Positions 1 through 7,856 are shown, counted from the first letter of the stretch. The stretch: 64,000 nt of DNA from Salinivirgaceae bacterium (GCA_016284875.1 JAEEPS010000009.1:1-64000), one strand, 5' to 3'. Notes: generated by a model from the sequence alone, not told the origin. Numbers and translations: made by a program.

Positions 1-321
1 TCGGTTGTGGGTGTTCGCGGCAACGCCAACCAGTGCAACTACGCGGCTTCGAAGGCGGGAATTATCGGCTTCACCAAGTCGGCGGCTCAGGAACTGGGTG
101 CGCGCAACATTCGCTGCAACGCCATTGCTCCAGGCTTTATTATGACAGAAATGACTGATGTTCTGCCAGATGCGGTGAAAGACGAGTGGATGAAGAAGAT
201 TCCGATGCGCCGCGGCGGAACTCCCGAAGATGTTGCTAATGTGGCGGCTTTCCTCGGTTCCGACCTCTCAGCATACGTTACTGGCCAGGTTATCAACGTG
301 TGCGGCGGAATGCTCACCTGA
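1..321 (+). CDS. fabG: 3-oxoacyl-ACP reductase FabG, C-terminal part (5' truncated by window edge)
   Basis: This is the last 106 codons of a short-chain dehydrogenase/reductase; the reading frame is open from base 1, so the start lies outside the window. The YAASKAG segment carries the Tyr-x3-Lys catalytic pair of the family, followed by the usual substrate-loop region (APGFIMTEMTD) and the typical C-terminal VTGQVINVCGG motif. These match FabG, which reduces 3-oxoacyl-ACP with NADPH in fatty acid elongation in the cytoplasm. The Rossmann nucleotide-binding half is not visible, so another SDR of the same clade cannot be wholly excluded. The next gene starts 24 bp downstream on the same strand. 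Confidence 0.88.
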   Translation, partial: SVVGVRGNANQCNYAASKAGIIGFTKSAAQELGARNIRCNAIAPGFIMTEMTDVLPDAVKDEWMKKIPMRRGGTPEDVANVAAFLGSDLSAYVTGQVINVCGGMLT

Positions 322-345
322 TAGCCATACTGCTGGCATCAGACT

Positions 346-2415
346 ATGACACAGTTCGTTGTGCCGATACTGATTGGCTTGCCCGTGGCCGCCGCCGTGG
401 CGTGGTGGCTCTATTCGGGCGCAAAGGTCAAATCGCAGGCCGACAAGCGGCAACGCGCCGTTTTGGCGGCTTTGCGTTTTCTGGCCGTGCTTGCGCTTTG
501 TGTTGTGGTGGCTGGCATAACGCTGAAAATCAGTCACAAACAAGTGCAACACCCAATAGTGTTGGTGGCTCAGGACAATTCGTCGTCGATTGTGGCAAAT
601 GCCGATTCGGCCTGGTACAGAACCAGTTATATCGAGCAAATCGAAAAACTTAAGAAACAACTGAGCGGCAAATTCGTAGTCCGCCCAGTTGTTTTTTCTG
701 ATAAAGTAACTGAAAACGAGCCGATTACCTTCGATGGCCAGACCACCAATATTGCCGCCGTATTCGACTATGTGCAGACGAATTTCTACGGCGAGAACAT
801 TGGTGCGGTGGTGATTGCGTCGGATGGCATTGTGAATCAGGGCGTTGACCCGCTCCACAAGGTGGGCTCGTTCAATAAGCCAATCTACACCATTGCCCTT
901 GGCGACACGCTGTCGCACCCCGATTTGTCGATTGACCGCATTGTGGCCAACCGAACGGCCTTCCACCATTCGCGTTTTCCGATAATGGTTTGCCTGAAAG
1001 GCGAAAAAGTGCCTGCTGGCAATTATCAACTTGCTGTTGTTGAGGGCGATAAGATGCTCGAAAGCCGTTCCGTCGCAATCAATTCCGATTACATTTACCA
1101 GAAGGAACTTTTTTATATCGATGGTGCCGACGAAGGTTTGCACCGCTACGATGTGCGCATTGATGTGCCTGAAAATGACGCGAATAGGCAGAATAACCGC
1201 CGCAGCGTGGTTGTCGATGTCAGCGACAAGGTTGTCAACGTGCTTCTGCTGCAAAATTCGTGGCACCCCGATGTGTCGGCCATTGCGCAGGTGCTGTCGC
1301 GAAACGAGCGTTACAAACTGACAATAAAGAATATAGCCGATTTCGATGGTCGGCTTGCCGATTATTCGCTGCTCATTCTGCACCAGTTGCCCTCGGTGCA
1401 GCACAGGGCGCAAAAAATTGTGGAGCAGGCGCGTGAGACCGAGTTGCCAATGCTGTTTGTCGTTGGTAATCAGACCGATATGAAGGCTTTGGGTTCGATT
1501 GCACCCGCCGTTGGCATTGAGCAGAAACGTGGAGGCAACGAGGATGCCTTTCCGCTGCTAAATTCTGATTTTCAGTTCTTTAAAATCGATTTCGATGCAA
1601 CGCAGACCTCGCTTTTCCCGCCACTGAATGTGCCTTACGGCGACTATCGCACCGCGCCAGTGGGGCAAGTGCTTTTCTATCAGAAGATTGGCGCGGTCGG
1701 CACTCAGCGGCCGCTAATCTATTTCGCCACAACGGCCACGCAAAAAATCGGTGTGGTGGCAGGAGAGGGGCTTTGGCGCTGGCGCCTGGCCGATTACGCG
1801 TCGAACGGTTCGCACTCTGTGACCGATGAAATTATCACTAAATCAATACAATATCTTTGCACAAATGAAAAGAAGGACCGCTTTGAGGTGACGGTTGCCG
1901 ATGTTGTGCCAATGCACCGCGAGGTGCTTTTCGATGCCGTGCTCTACAATCTTTCGATGGAGCCTGTCACCACGGCCGAGGTGGTTCTCGAACTGACCAA
2001 CCCCGCTGGAAACCGCATTAAATCGGCGTTCCAGCCGACGGCTGCGGGCTACGCGCTCAACATTGGCCGCAAACCCGCTGGCCTTTACCGCTACACCGCC
2101 ACCGCCACTTTGGGCGACGAGGTGCTGACGCGCCGTGGACAGTTTATGGTTGTTGAGGAATCGGCCGAGATGAGCAGCCTCAAAGCCGACCATAGTTTGC
2201 TATTCCAACTCGCCGACAGCCACGGAGGACAAATGTTCACGCCCGATAATCTCAACAGCCTTGCCGATGCAATCATTGCCAATAATGAAATTGCTGATTC
2301 AGTGATTGTTACCAACGAACTGCTCCGCATTATCGACCTTCTACCGATTCTGCTTCTCGCCCTCGCTTTCCTTTCGGCAGAGTGGTTCTTGCGGAAGTTT
2401 TGGGGGATGGATTGA
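346..2415 (+). CDS. VWA-type membrane protein, Bacteroidota
   Basis: The 689-residue protein has two N-terminal membrane segments (about residues 5-23 and 40-60), a large extracytoplasmic part and a C-terminal membrane segment (about 660-683). Right after the second helix comes VLVAQDNSSSIV, where D77-x-S79-x-S81 fits the DxSxS metal-ion-dependent adhesion site of von Willebrand A domains, and a VVIASDGIVNQG strand-loop follows near residue 165. The layout resembles the BatA-like or uncharacterised VWA membrane proteins common in Bacteroidota, with a type-1 glutamine amidotransferase-like middle region possible. The function is unknown; a scaffold role in the envelope is inference. It lies 24 bp behind fabG and ends at a strong bidirectional terminator. 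Confidence 0.72.
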   Translation: MTQFVVPILIGLPVAAAVAWWLYSGAKVKSQADKRQRAVLAALRFLAVLALCVVVAGITLKISHKQVQHPIVLVAQDNSSSIVANADSAWYRTSYIEQIEKLKKQLSGKFVVRPVVFSDKVTENEPITFDGQTTNIAAVFDYVQTNFYGENIGAVVIASDGIVNQGVDPLHKVGSFNKPIYTIALGDTLSHPDLSIDRIVANRTAFHHSRFPIMVCLKGEKVPAGNYQLAVVEGDKMLESRSVAINSDYIYQKELFYIDGADEGLHRYDVRIDVPENDANRQNNRRSVVVDVSDKVVNVLLLQNSWHPDVSAIAQVLSRNERYKLTIKNIADFDGRLADYSLLILHQLPSVQHRAQKIVEQARETELPMLFVVGNQTDMKALGSIAPAVGIEQKRGGNEDAFPLLNSDFQFFKIDFDATQTSLFPPLNVPYGDYRTAPVGQVLFYQKIGAVGTQRPLIYFATTATQKIGVVAGEGLWRWRLADYASNGSHSVTDEIITKSIQYLCTNEKKDRFEVTVADVVPMHREVLFDAVLYNLSMEPVTTAEVVLELTNPAGNRIKSAFQPTAAGYALNIGRKPAGLYRYTATATLGDEVLTRRGQFMVVEESAEMSSLKADHSLLFQLADSHGGQMFTPDNLNSLADAIIANNEIADSVIVTNELLRIIDLLPILLLALAFLSAEWFLRKFWGMD

Positions 2416-2420
2416 TTTTC

Positions 2421-2467
2421 AAAATACAATAAAAAAGCCACCAAAAAGGTGGCTTTTTTTGTATTTT
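2421..2467. terminator. Bidirectional intrinsic terminator
   Basis: A perfect GCCACC/GGTGGC stem with a five-A loop is flanked by A7 and T7 tracts and by outer AAAATAC/GTATTTT arms. It lies between the convergent genes at 346-2415 and 2539-3258 and can serve both strands. It also marks the left edge of the AT-rich accessory island. Confidence 0.9.
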
Positions 2468-2538
2468 CAATTCACTATAACTTGATATGCGACGTTTTCT
2501 ACACAATAGATGTGAATTTTGATTGACTTACAAGCATT

Positions 2539-3258
2539 TTACTCATTATCAATTGGCGCAGGTACCAAAGTGTAACTTTCTAAATGTTCGTGATTTTCTG
2601 TTTTGTAAAAGTAATACACGAATACCTTATTGCTGCGATGCACTTCATCATTACAAACAAACATTAATTCATCATCGTAACGACCTTCAATCTCGTATAA
2701 CACAGAAGGTTTATCTGTGTTATAATATAATGGTTGCAATGACGGGTAACAGATAAATTTTATCTTGCTGCACGAATTGAGGCGGTCTGCTATTCTGGCA
2801 GTATCAGTAATTCTGTTACGAATGTTAAAAGTGGTAGCCACATTTGTCGCTTTGACAGTTCGTATTATCTGATTGTTGTCAGTTATCGTAAATGTTTCTT
2901 CGCTGTTGATTTTTTCCTTGTATGGATACCAACACCAAGTAGTGTCTACTATAGTTTCCCTAATACCCCAATCAACGTAAAAACCTCCCAACTCTTCGTC
3001 ATATACATTTGTCAGTTTATAGTCAACGAAATTATAACTAGACAAAGCACCTGTGGGCCACCATTGATTTATCAAAACATCAGGATACAATTGGATTGTA
3101 TCATAGACAACTATTGTGTTGTATTTCACATCGTAACTGTTTCGTTCAAGAATGTTGTACGTAACAGTTTTCTGTTCATTTTCCTCGTTTGGTGAGGTGC
3201 AACCTTCAATGACAAAAGCACTGGCAATTGCAATTGAAAAAAGAATTAAATTTCTCAT
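2539..3258 (-). CDS. Hypothetical lipoprotein
   Basis: This 239-residue protein starts with a lipoprotein signal peptide ending at FVIEGC (Cys20), followed by an acidic SPNEENEQ linker. The rest is beta-rich, with many aromatic and Thr/Asn residues, and I recognise no domain. The base composition is clearly more AT-rich than the neighbouring core genes (346-2415 and ribD), which suggests recent acquisition. The start is 29 bp from the stop of the DUF2971 gene on the same strand, so the two may be co-transcribed. Function unknown; the protein is predicted to be anchored in the inner or outer membrane. Confidence 0.7.
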   Translation of the reverse strand: MRNLILFSIAIASAFVIEGCTSPNEENEQKTVTYNILERNSYDVKYNTIVVYDTIQLYPDVLINQWWPTGALSSYNFVDYKLTNVYDEELGGFYVDWGIRETIVDTTWCWYPYKEKINSEETFTITDNNQIIRTVKATNVATTFNIRNRITDTARIADRLNSCSKIKFICYPSLQPLYYNTDKPSVLYEIEGRYDDELMFVCNDEVHRSNKVFVYYFYKTENHEHLESYTLVPAPIDNE

Positions 3259-3287
3259 TTATTAAAGTTTAAATTGTTTTATGAAAT

Positions 3288-4103
3288 TTATTTATCCCAT
3301 TCTATCATAGTTACTGGCATATTTGGCCGATTCCATTTGAGGTGTAAATCTTTGGTTAACTTATTTTTGAAGGTATAAAGAGAAGACTTGTCTATTTTAT
3401 CTTTGCTGATGTTCAAAGAGTTAACCAAGTAATCTGTAAATTCTTCTTGTTGGTCAGAAGTCAATCGTGGGTCAAGGAAGAATCTGTCAAATATATAATC
3501 GGTATCTATGTCAAATTCAATATGTTCGTATGATTCCGCGTCGTTATTGTCAACACAAACAATAATGCGGTATTCATTCTCGTGAGCATACGCCCATCTT
3601 TTCACAAATAATGATTTGATTAAATGGTCTTTTTCGGGTTCGTTTAGCCATTTTTTAAAACTTTTTGGCCCCATATATTTGACTTTTCCCATATAAGCAT
3701 ACTTCTCACATTCTATGTCGGAGATAGGTTTATTTATGGCCTCTTTTAGTTTTGGTATTGTTGTTTTTACTTTTATTGCAGTGTCTTGCAAATTGTTGAT
3801 AGACAGCCCTTCTAACGGCATTTTAGAATAAATCCTCCACATAGCATCCGAACTTTGATTAAATGTCCACGACTGTCCGTAAACAATAGATTTTTTCAGT
3901 GTCGAATCAGGTTTATACAAAGAGTTAAATACACAATTCTCGTACACATCCCCGTCTTTCTCTACCACCCGTTCCCAACTTTCTGTACGATTCAATCTTA
4001 ACCTTTTGTGGGTTAGAATTAACTGCAAGTGTTTCCATTTGAAGAACTTATATATATATTCCTCATTATTTTGTTTCTGGCTTGATAGTTCTGAATTGCC
4101 CAT
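3288..4103 (-). CDS. DUF2971 family protein
   Basis: This is a 271-residue soluble protein without a signal peptide. The pattern fits DUF2971: an N-terminal YIYKFFKWKHLQLIL segment, a middle SSDAMWRIYSK segment (the family's MW-x-Y motif) and the later FVKRWAYAHENEYRIIV segment (the family's K-x-x-x-y-x-x-E-x-E-Y-R-i motif). The biochemical role of the family is not established; members are often found in variable and defence-rich genomic regions, which agrees with the AT-rich island here. It lies just downstream of the candidate RNA at 4171-4482 on the same strand and upstream of the lipoprotein gene. Confidence 0.72.
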   Translation of the reverse strand: MGNSELSSQKQNNEEYIYKFFKWKHLQLILTHKRLRLNRTESWERVVEKDGDVYENCVFNSLYKPDSTLKKSIVYGQSWTFNQSSDAMWRIYSKMPLEGLSINNLQDTAIKVKTTIPKLKEAINKPISDIECEKYAYMGKVKYMGPKSFKKWLNEPEKDHLIKSLFVKRWAYAHENEYRIIVCVDNNDAESYEHIEFDIDTDYIFDRFFLDPRLTSDQQEEFTDYLVNSLNISKDKIDKSSLYTFKNKLTKDLHLKWNRPNMPVTMIEWDK

Positions 4104-4170
4104 AACAAGAACCCTCCATTCCAGCCGATTCCCATTACTGGCTTAAATATTTAACTTGATTATTTGGCAT

Positions 4171-4204
4171 AAAAAAACGTGGGAATCTGTTACTCGCTCC
4201 CACG
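4171..4204 (-). terminator. Intrinsic terminator of the candidate RNA
   Basis: Read on the minus strand, the perfect 7-bp inverted repeat CGTGGGA/TCCCACG (4178-4204) is followed at once by seven T residues (4177-4171). This is a textbook Rho-independent terminator for a transcript coming from the zeta-toxin side. It lies inside a 66-codon open frame that continues to 4143, which argues that the frame is not a gene. Confidence 0.85.
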
Positions 4205-4482
4205 ATTCGCGGCCTTCGCATTGCCTTTGCTGTAAGATTGAGCAACGCGAAACCCACGCGGTTGATATGAATGATGCCAAAACGCTAACAAGTAGGCATA
4301 AAAAGCCACACTCATAGCGGTTTGCATTCATTTGCATAACCAACGTAGGCGCTCACCATTGCTTCTCTCTTTGACAGCAAATTCAAAAGTTGCGAAGTTT
4401 CGAATCGTCAAAGGAAAACGTCAGTAAACGTCTTTCAATATGTCAAGTCAGCATCTCACTCATTTGTAGAGAGGAGTGCAGA
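4171..4482 (-). ncRNA. Candidate undescribed small RNA, about 310 nt
   Basis: The 448-bp gap between the zeta toxin and DUF2971 genes has a Bacteroidota-type promoter at its upstream end (4488-4527, minus strand) and an intrinsic terminator at 4171-4204, and no convincing protein between them. The interval is rich in short stems on the minus strand: TTGCT/AGCAA (around 4224-4242), GGC/GCC arms in the 4210-4225 segment, CGCG/CGCG near 4246-4260, and a repeated GACGTTT element near 4416-4432. Its base composition is higher in GC than the flanking island genes. I do not recognise it as tmRNA, RNase P RNA, 6S RNA or SRP RNA. Transcription start is inferred from the promoter box. Confidence 0.5.
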
Positions 4483-4487
4483 CAAAA

Positions 4488-4527
4488 CAAAAGTACAAAT
4501 GTTCAGTGTGAAATGAAAATGTTTTTT
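4488..4527 (-). promoter_or_regulatory. Promoter of the candidate RNA
   Basis: On the minus strand the -7 box reads TACTTTTG (4488-4495), an exact TAnnTTTG match, with AAAAAACATTTTC at 4515-4527 as the upstream -33 region, 19 bp away. The 13-mer is identical to that in the promoter of the toxin-antitoxin operon at 5400-5440. Confidence 0.6.
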
Positions 4528-4551
4528 AGAGAGTAGGATAAAATAGAGAAT

Positions 4552-5148
4552 TTATTCCTCCACAATTTGTTCAGCCCATTCGGGAAGGGTTTGAACATAT
4601 CGTTTTGCCACATTGCCATCGGCAAATCTAATCAGCAGCGTGGCTTCGGTGTTTTCGGCAGTGTTGTCGTAAAGATATACGCGATTAACCTTTTTCGCTA
4701 TATATCTGCAATTTGAGATTGATTTTTGATAACGTGATATGATTTTTGGAATAGGCACATCGTGTCCGCCGTTCATCACTCTGTTTGCAATACGCGACGC
4801 ATTGATGGCTGGCGATGCGGTGCAGACAAAAAACAATCGCACAAAGAAACCTGCCGCCAATGCTCTTTCTATATAGTTAATCTTGTCGTCGGCCGACAGA
4901 ACGGTCTCAAAAATCAGGCTTTTCTTTTCTAAAAGGCATTTCTCGCGCCACTCTTCGCAGTATTTAATCGATTTCAGCACAGCATCTTCCGAATTCCAAT
5001 CGCCAAAACGCTCCTGCGCAACAATGTCGGGGTTGATATACACGGAATTCTCCAACCACTCGTGATGCAGGATGCGGCTCGTCACAGAAGTTTTTCCCGA
5101 CCCGTTCGGCCCTGCAACAACTATCAGCACTGGCTTTTTATCCGACAT
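4552..5148 (-). CDS. Zeta-toxin family kinase
   Basis: This 198-residue cytoplasmic protein has a Walker A motif, GPNGSGKT, at residues 13-20, then VYINPDIVAQERFG and LIFETVLS, the substrate and Asp/Glu motifs typical of zeta toxins and related P-loop kinases. Zeta toxins phosphorylate UDP-N-acetylglucosamine or related substrates and block cell-wall synthesis; assignment to that reaction is by family only. The gene overlaps the upstream small gene by 25 bp, so the two should be translated together. The size is close to the compact Bacteroidota zeta proteins and shorter than plasmid zeta (about 290 residues). Confidence 0.85.
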   Translation of the reverse strand: MSDKKPVLIVVAGPNGSGKTSVTSRILHHEWLENSVYINPDIVAQERFGDWNSEDAVLKSIKYCEEWREKCLLEKKSLIFETVLSADDKINYIERALAAGFFVRLFFVCTASPAINASRIANRVMNGGHDVPIPKIISRYQKSISNCRYIAKKVNRVYLYDNTAENTEATLLIRFADGNVAKRYVQTLPEWAEQIVEE

Positions 5149-5324
5149 TGTTTACCGTATTTCTTGTTGTATATCTCGCGAATCTCGTCGAAATATCTCC
5201 GCAGAGCCGCTTCGTTGCTTTTGCGGGCTTCTTCGGCGGCCTCACGCATAATGTACGACAACATCTCGTCAGTCGGTTCCTCCATACTTGTCAGTCTGTA
5301 TTTATTCACTTCCGCTTCCGACAT
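5124..5324 (-). CDS. Small putative antitoxin partner of zeta toxin
   Basis: This is a 66-residue charged, probably all-helical protein (for example EEARKSNEAALRRYFDEI). It precedes the zeta-type kinase on the same strand and overlaps it by 25 bp, the classic antitoxin-first order. It does not look like the epsilon antitoxin of Gram-positive plasmids, so the antitoxin role is inferred from position, size and overlap. It could also be a simple accessory subunit. A promoter with a clear TAnnTTTG box lies 75 bp upstream at 5400-5440. Confidence 0.7.
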   Translation of the reverse strand: MSEAEVNKYRLTSMEEPTDEMLSYIMREAAEEARKSNEAALRRYFDEIREIYNKKYGKQCRIKSQC

Positions 5325-5399
5325 ATCTCACTGTTTTTGTTTGTATTACATTCAATTGTATGCTTCCTTGCGCCCAATCATCATAAACACATAGCAAGA

Positions 5400-5440
5400 C
5401 AAAAGTATAAAAAGTAGGTTTGAAAAGGAAAATGTTTTTT
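5400..5440 (-). promoter_or_regulatory. Promoter of the zeta toxin operon
   Basis: On the minus strand TACTTTTG (5400-5407) is an exact TAnnTTTG -7 box. AAAAAACATTTTC at 5428-5440 is the -33 region, 20 bp upstream. The arrangement and the 13-mer are the same as in the promoter at 4488-4527 on the far side of the toxin gene. Confidence 0.65.
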
Positions 5441-5467
5441 GAAACGAAATTCCTCGCAATCCGTTTT

Positions 5468-6517
5468 CTAAACAGATTTTATTCTTACAAGCCCCACATT
5501 CCCAATCATTTCCTTGCTCTCGCTCAAGCCCGAAATGACAGGCGCCTTCACGCCGCCGCCCAAAACCACAGGGCTTTTGAAAATCAGCGCTTCGTCCCAC
5601 AATCCAGCATTGATGAACGATTGCAGCAAGCGCGTGCCGCCTTCAACAATCAGTTGGTTGATTTGCGCGTCGTACAGCCGCTGCATTAGCGCGGGCAGCA
5701 TTGCGTCGCCCCACGGCAGCAGAACGTTTTGCAGATTTCCGGTGTCGTCGTTGTTAATTGTGTTCAACCGCCACGTTGGCTGACTGCGGTCGAAAATATG
5801 CAGATTGCCAGGCAGTTGCAGCGCACGGTCGGTAACAATTCGTAGCGGGTCGCGGCCAGTCCACGCACGAACGTTGAGTTGCGGATTGTCGAGCAGCGCG
5901 GTGTTGTAGCCCACCATTATTGCGCCCGATTCGGCCCGCCAGCGGTGAACCAGCGCGCGGCAGGCGTCGTTGGTGAGCCACACGGGGCGGTTGTTCTCGG
6001 GCGAGCGCTCGCCGTCGATGAATCCGTCGGCCGATTCGGCCCATTTCAGAATCACATACGGGCGTTTTTTTGTGTGAAAAGTGATGAAAGCGCGGTTCAA
6101 CTGTCGGCATTCGTCTTCCAGAACGCCAACTTTCACATTGCAGCCCGCCGCCCGCAATTTATTGATTCCGTTGCCGTTAACCTTCCCGAAAGGGTCAACC
6201 ATACCAACCACTACGTTTGGAATTTTGCGGCTGATAATCAGGTCAGCGCAAGGTGGCGTTTTGCCGTAATGGCTGCACGGCTCAAGGCTTACGTAAATGG
6301 TTGAGCGGCAGAGCAATTCGGGATTTTTGACGGCTGCAATGGCGTTCACTTCGGCGTGCGCTTCGCCGCAGCGGTGGTGGTAGCCTTCGCCGATAATCGC
6401 GCCGTCGCACACCACAACCGCGCCCACCATTGGGTTCGGGGCGGCCGTCCCAGCGCCCAGCGCGGCCAGTTGCAGGCACCGCCGCATAAAAAATTCGTCG
6501 TTCACTTGCTCGTTCAT
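5468..6517 (-). CDS. ribD: Bifunctional riboflavin biosynthesis deaminase/reductase RibD
   Basis: The 349-residue protein has both RibD domains. The N-terminal deaminase shows the zinc site: His54-x-Glu56 in GEAHAEVNAI and Cys81/Cys90 in EPCSHYGKTPPC. The C-terminal reductase (from about residue 150) carries RPYVILKWAESADGFI and the late LIVEGGTRLLQSF motif. It deaminates the pyrimidine product of GTP cyclohydrolase II and then reduces the ribosyl side chain with NADPH in the cytoplasm. Full length. The start codon is only 23 bp from that of the divergent prmC, so the two promoters must overlap the genes. Confidence 0.95.
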   Translation of the reverse strand: MNEQVNDEFFMRRCLQLAALGAGTAAPNPMVGAVVVCDGAIIGEGYHHRCGEAHAEVNAIAAVKNPELLCRSTIYVSLEPCSHYGKTPPCADLIISRKIPNVVVGMVDPFGKVNGNGINKLRAAGCNVKVGVLEDECRQLNRAFITFHTKKRPYVILKWAESADGFIDGERSPENNRPVWLTNDACRALVHRWRAESGAIMVGYNTALLDNPQLNVRAWTGRDPLRIVTDRALQLPGNLHIFDRSQPTWRLNTINNDDTGNLQNVLLPWGDAMLPALMQRLYDAQINQLIVEGGTRLLQSFINAGLWDEALIFKSPVVLGGGVKAPVISGLSESKEMIGNVGLVRIKSV

Positions 6518-6540
6518 TGGCGCTCGTTTACATTTGCATT

Positions 6541-7401
6541 ATGGACAGGACGTTAGCCTTCATTCAGTCGGAAATGCGCCGCCAGTTGGCGCCCGTGTAC
6601 TCGCCGCGCGAATTGCAACAAGTTGTGTTTGAACTACTTGAGCACTTCGGATTCACGCGCGTTCAGGTTATCGCCTATCCCGATGCAAAAATATCAGAAA
6701 CTGATTACGAACAACTGCAACTGATGCTAAAAAGGCTTGCCGATGGTGAGCCATTGCAGTATGTTGTTGGCACAGAATGGTTTATGGATATGCCTTTCAG
6801 CGTTTGCCGCGATGTGCTGATTCCGCGCCCCGAAACCGAAGAGTTGGTGCGGCTCATTGTCGGGCGCTGCAAACTGCCGTCGCCGCGGATTGTCGATGTT
6901 GGCACAGGCAGCGGCTGCATTGCCGTTTCGTTGGCCAAACTGATTGATGGTGCGCAAGTTACGGCTGTCGATGTGTCCGCTTCCGCGATTGAAGTGGCCA
7001 GACGCAATGCTGAGCAGAACGGCGCGCAGGTTGAGTTTGTTTGCGCCGATATTCTTACTGATAATCAGTTGTTTGCGCCGTCGAGCATTGATATTGTGGT
7101 GAGCAATCCGCCCTACGTCACCGAGACCGACAAAAGCCAGATGAGCCGCAATGTGCTTGATTTTGAGCCGCATTTGGCGCTTTTCGTGCCCGATTCCGAC
7201 CCGCTGCTGTTCTACCGCCGCATTGCCGAGTTGGCGCAGCAATGGCTCAAATCGGGCGGAATGTTGTTCTTCGAAATCAACGAGCGTTTTGGTCCTGAAA
7301 CGGTGCAATTGCTTGAGAATATGCGGTTTGACAACGTTGAGTTGCACCGCGACTTTTACGAAAAAAACAGAATGGTGAGTGCCGTATGGAACGTGAAATG
7401 A
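6541..7401 (+). CDS. prmC: Peptide chain release factor glutamine methyltransferase PrmC
   Basis: The 286-residue protein contains the SAM-binding motif VDVGTGSGCIAVS (about residues 118-130), the RPETEEL motif (96-102) and the NPPY glutamine-binding motif (189-192) that define PrmC/HemK. It methylates the Gln of the GGQ motif in release factors. The ATG at 6541 is preferred over an in-frame TTG at 6517, because the TTG would overlap the ribD start codon and add a stretch not usual for the family. A TACATTTG box ends three bases before the ATG, so the mRNA may be almost leaderless. recX overlaps its end by 16 bp. Confidence 0.93.
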   Translation: MDRTLAFIQSEMRRQLAPVYSPRELQQVVFELLEHFGFTRVQVIAYPDAKISETDYEQLQLMLKRLADGEPLQYVVGTEWFMDMPFSVCRDVLIPRPETEELVRLIVGRCKLPSPRIVDVGTGSGCIAVSLAKLIDGAQVTAVDVSASAIEVARRNAEQNGAQVEFVCADILTDNQLFAPSSIDIVVSNPPYVTETDKSQMSRNVLDFEPHLALFVPDSDPLLFYRRIAELAQQWLKSGGMLFFEINERFGPETVQLLENMRFDNVELHRDFYEKNRMVSAVWNVK

Positions 7402-7856
7402 CCTTTGACGAAGCCCTTGAACGCTGCCGCTTTTTAGCCGCAAAAGGCGAATGCTGCACTTTCGACCTTGAGCAGAAAATGCGCAATTGGGGCGTACAGT
7501 CAGCAGATATTCAGCGAGTTATCGAGTCGCTCGTTGCAGAGCGCTTTGTCGATAATTTGCGCTTTGCCACCGCCTACGTGCGCGACAAAACGCGCTTCAA
7601 CCATTGGGGGCGGGTGAAAACCACGCTGATGCTGCGCCAGAAGCATATCGACAAACAGGTTATAAATGAAGCCTTTAACGAGTTGCCCGAATCGGACTAT
7701 CAGCGTGCCTTCGAAGCCGAGCGCGACAAAAAACTGCGCCAGTTACGCGCTCTGAAGCCCTTCGAACGCAACCGCAAAACCGCAGCCTATCTAATTCAAA
7801 AAGGCTTTGAACCTGATTTCGTGTTCAAGAATCTGAATGTGGAAGATGCTGATTAG
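7386..7856 (+). CDS. recX: RecX family regulatory protein
   Basis: This 156-residue helical protein has the three-repeat RecX pattern: FDEALERCRFLAAKGECCTFDLEQKM at the start (a helix, then the RR/KxxS-type turn), a central FVDNLRFATAYVRDK segment and a C-terminal KTAAYLIQKGFEPDFVFK repeat. RecX binds RecA and restrains its filament. It overlaps prmC by 16 bp and would be translated with it. It converges on the gene at 7869, with a 12-bp gap and no visible terminator. The first half is more conserved in appearance than the second; length is normal. Confidence 0.82.
   Translation: MEREMTFDEALERCRFLAAKGECCTFDLEQKMRNWGVQSADIQRVIESLVAERFVDNLRFATAYVRDKTRFNHWGRVKTTLMLRQKHIDKQVINEAFNELPESDYQRAFEAERDKKLRQLRALKPFERNRKTAAYLIQKGFEPDFVFKNLNVEDAD

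Noticed and set aside
268..1413. Long minus-strand frame (381 codons) opposite the VWA-type protein
   Set aside because: The plus-strand gene has clear membrane segments and a metal site; the antisense product has no recognisable domain and is a shadow of codon bias.
4143..4343. 66-codon minus-strand open frame in the gap before the DUF2971 gene
   Set aside because: It begins with TTG and passes through the intrinsic terminator at 4171-4204 before its stop codon; the sequence is better explained as RNA.
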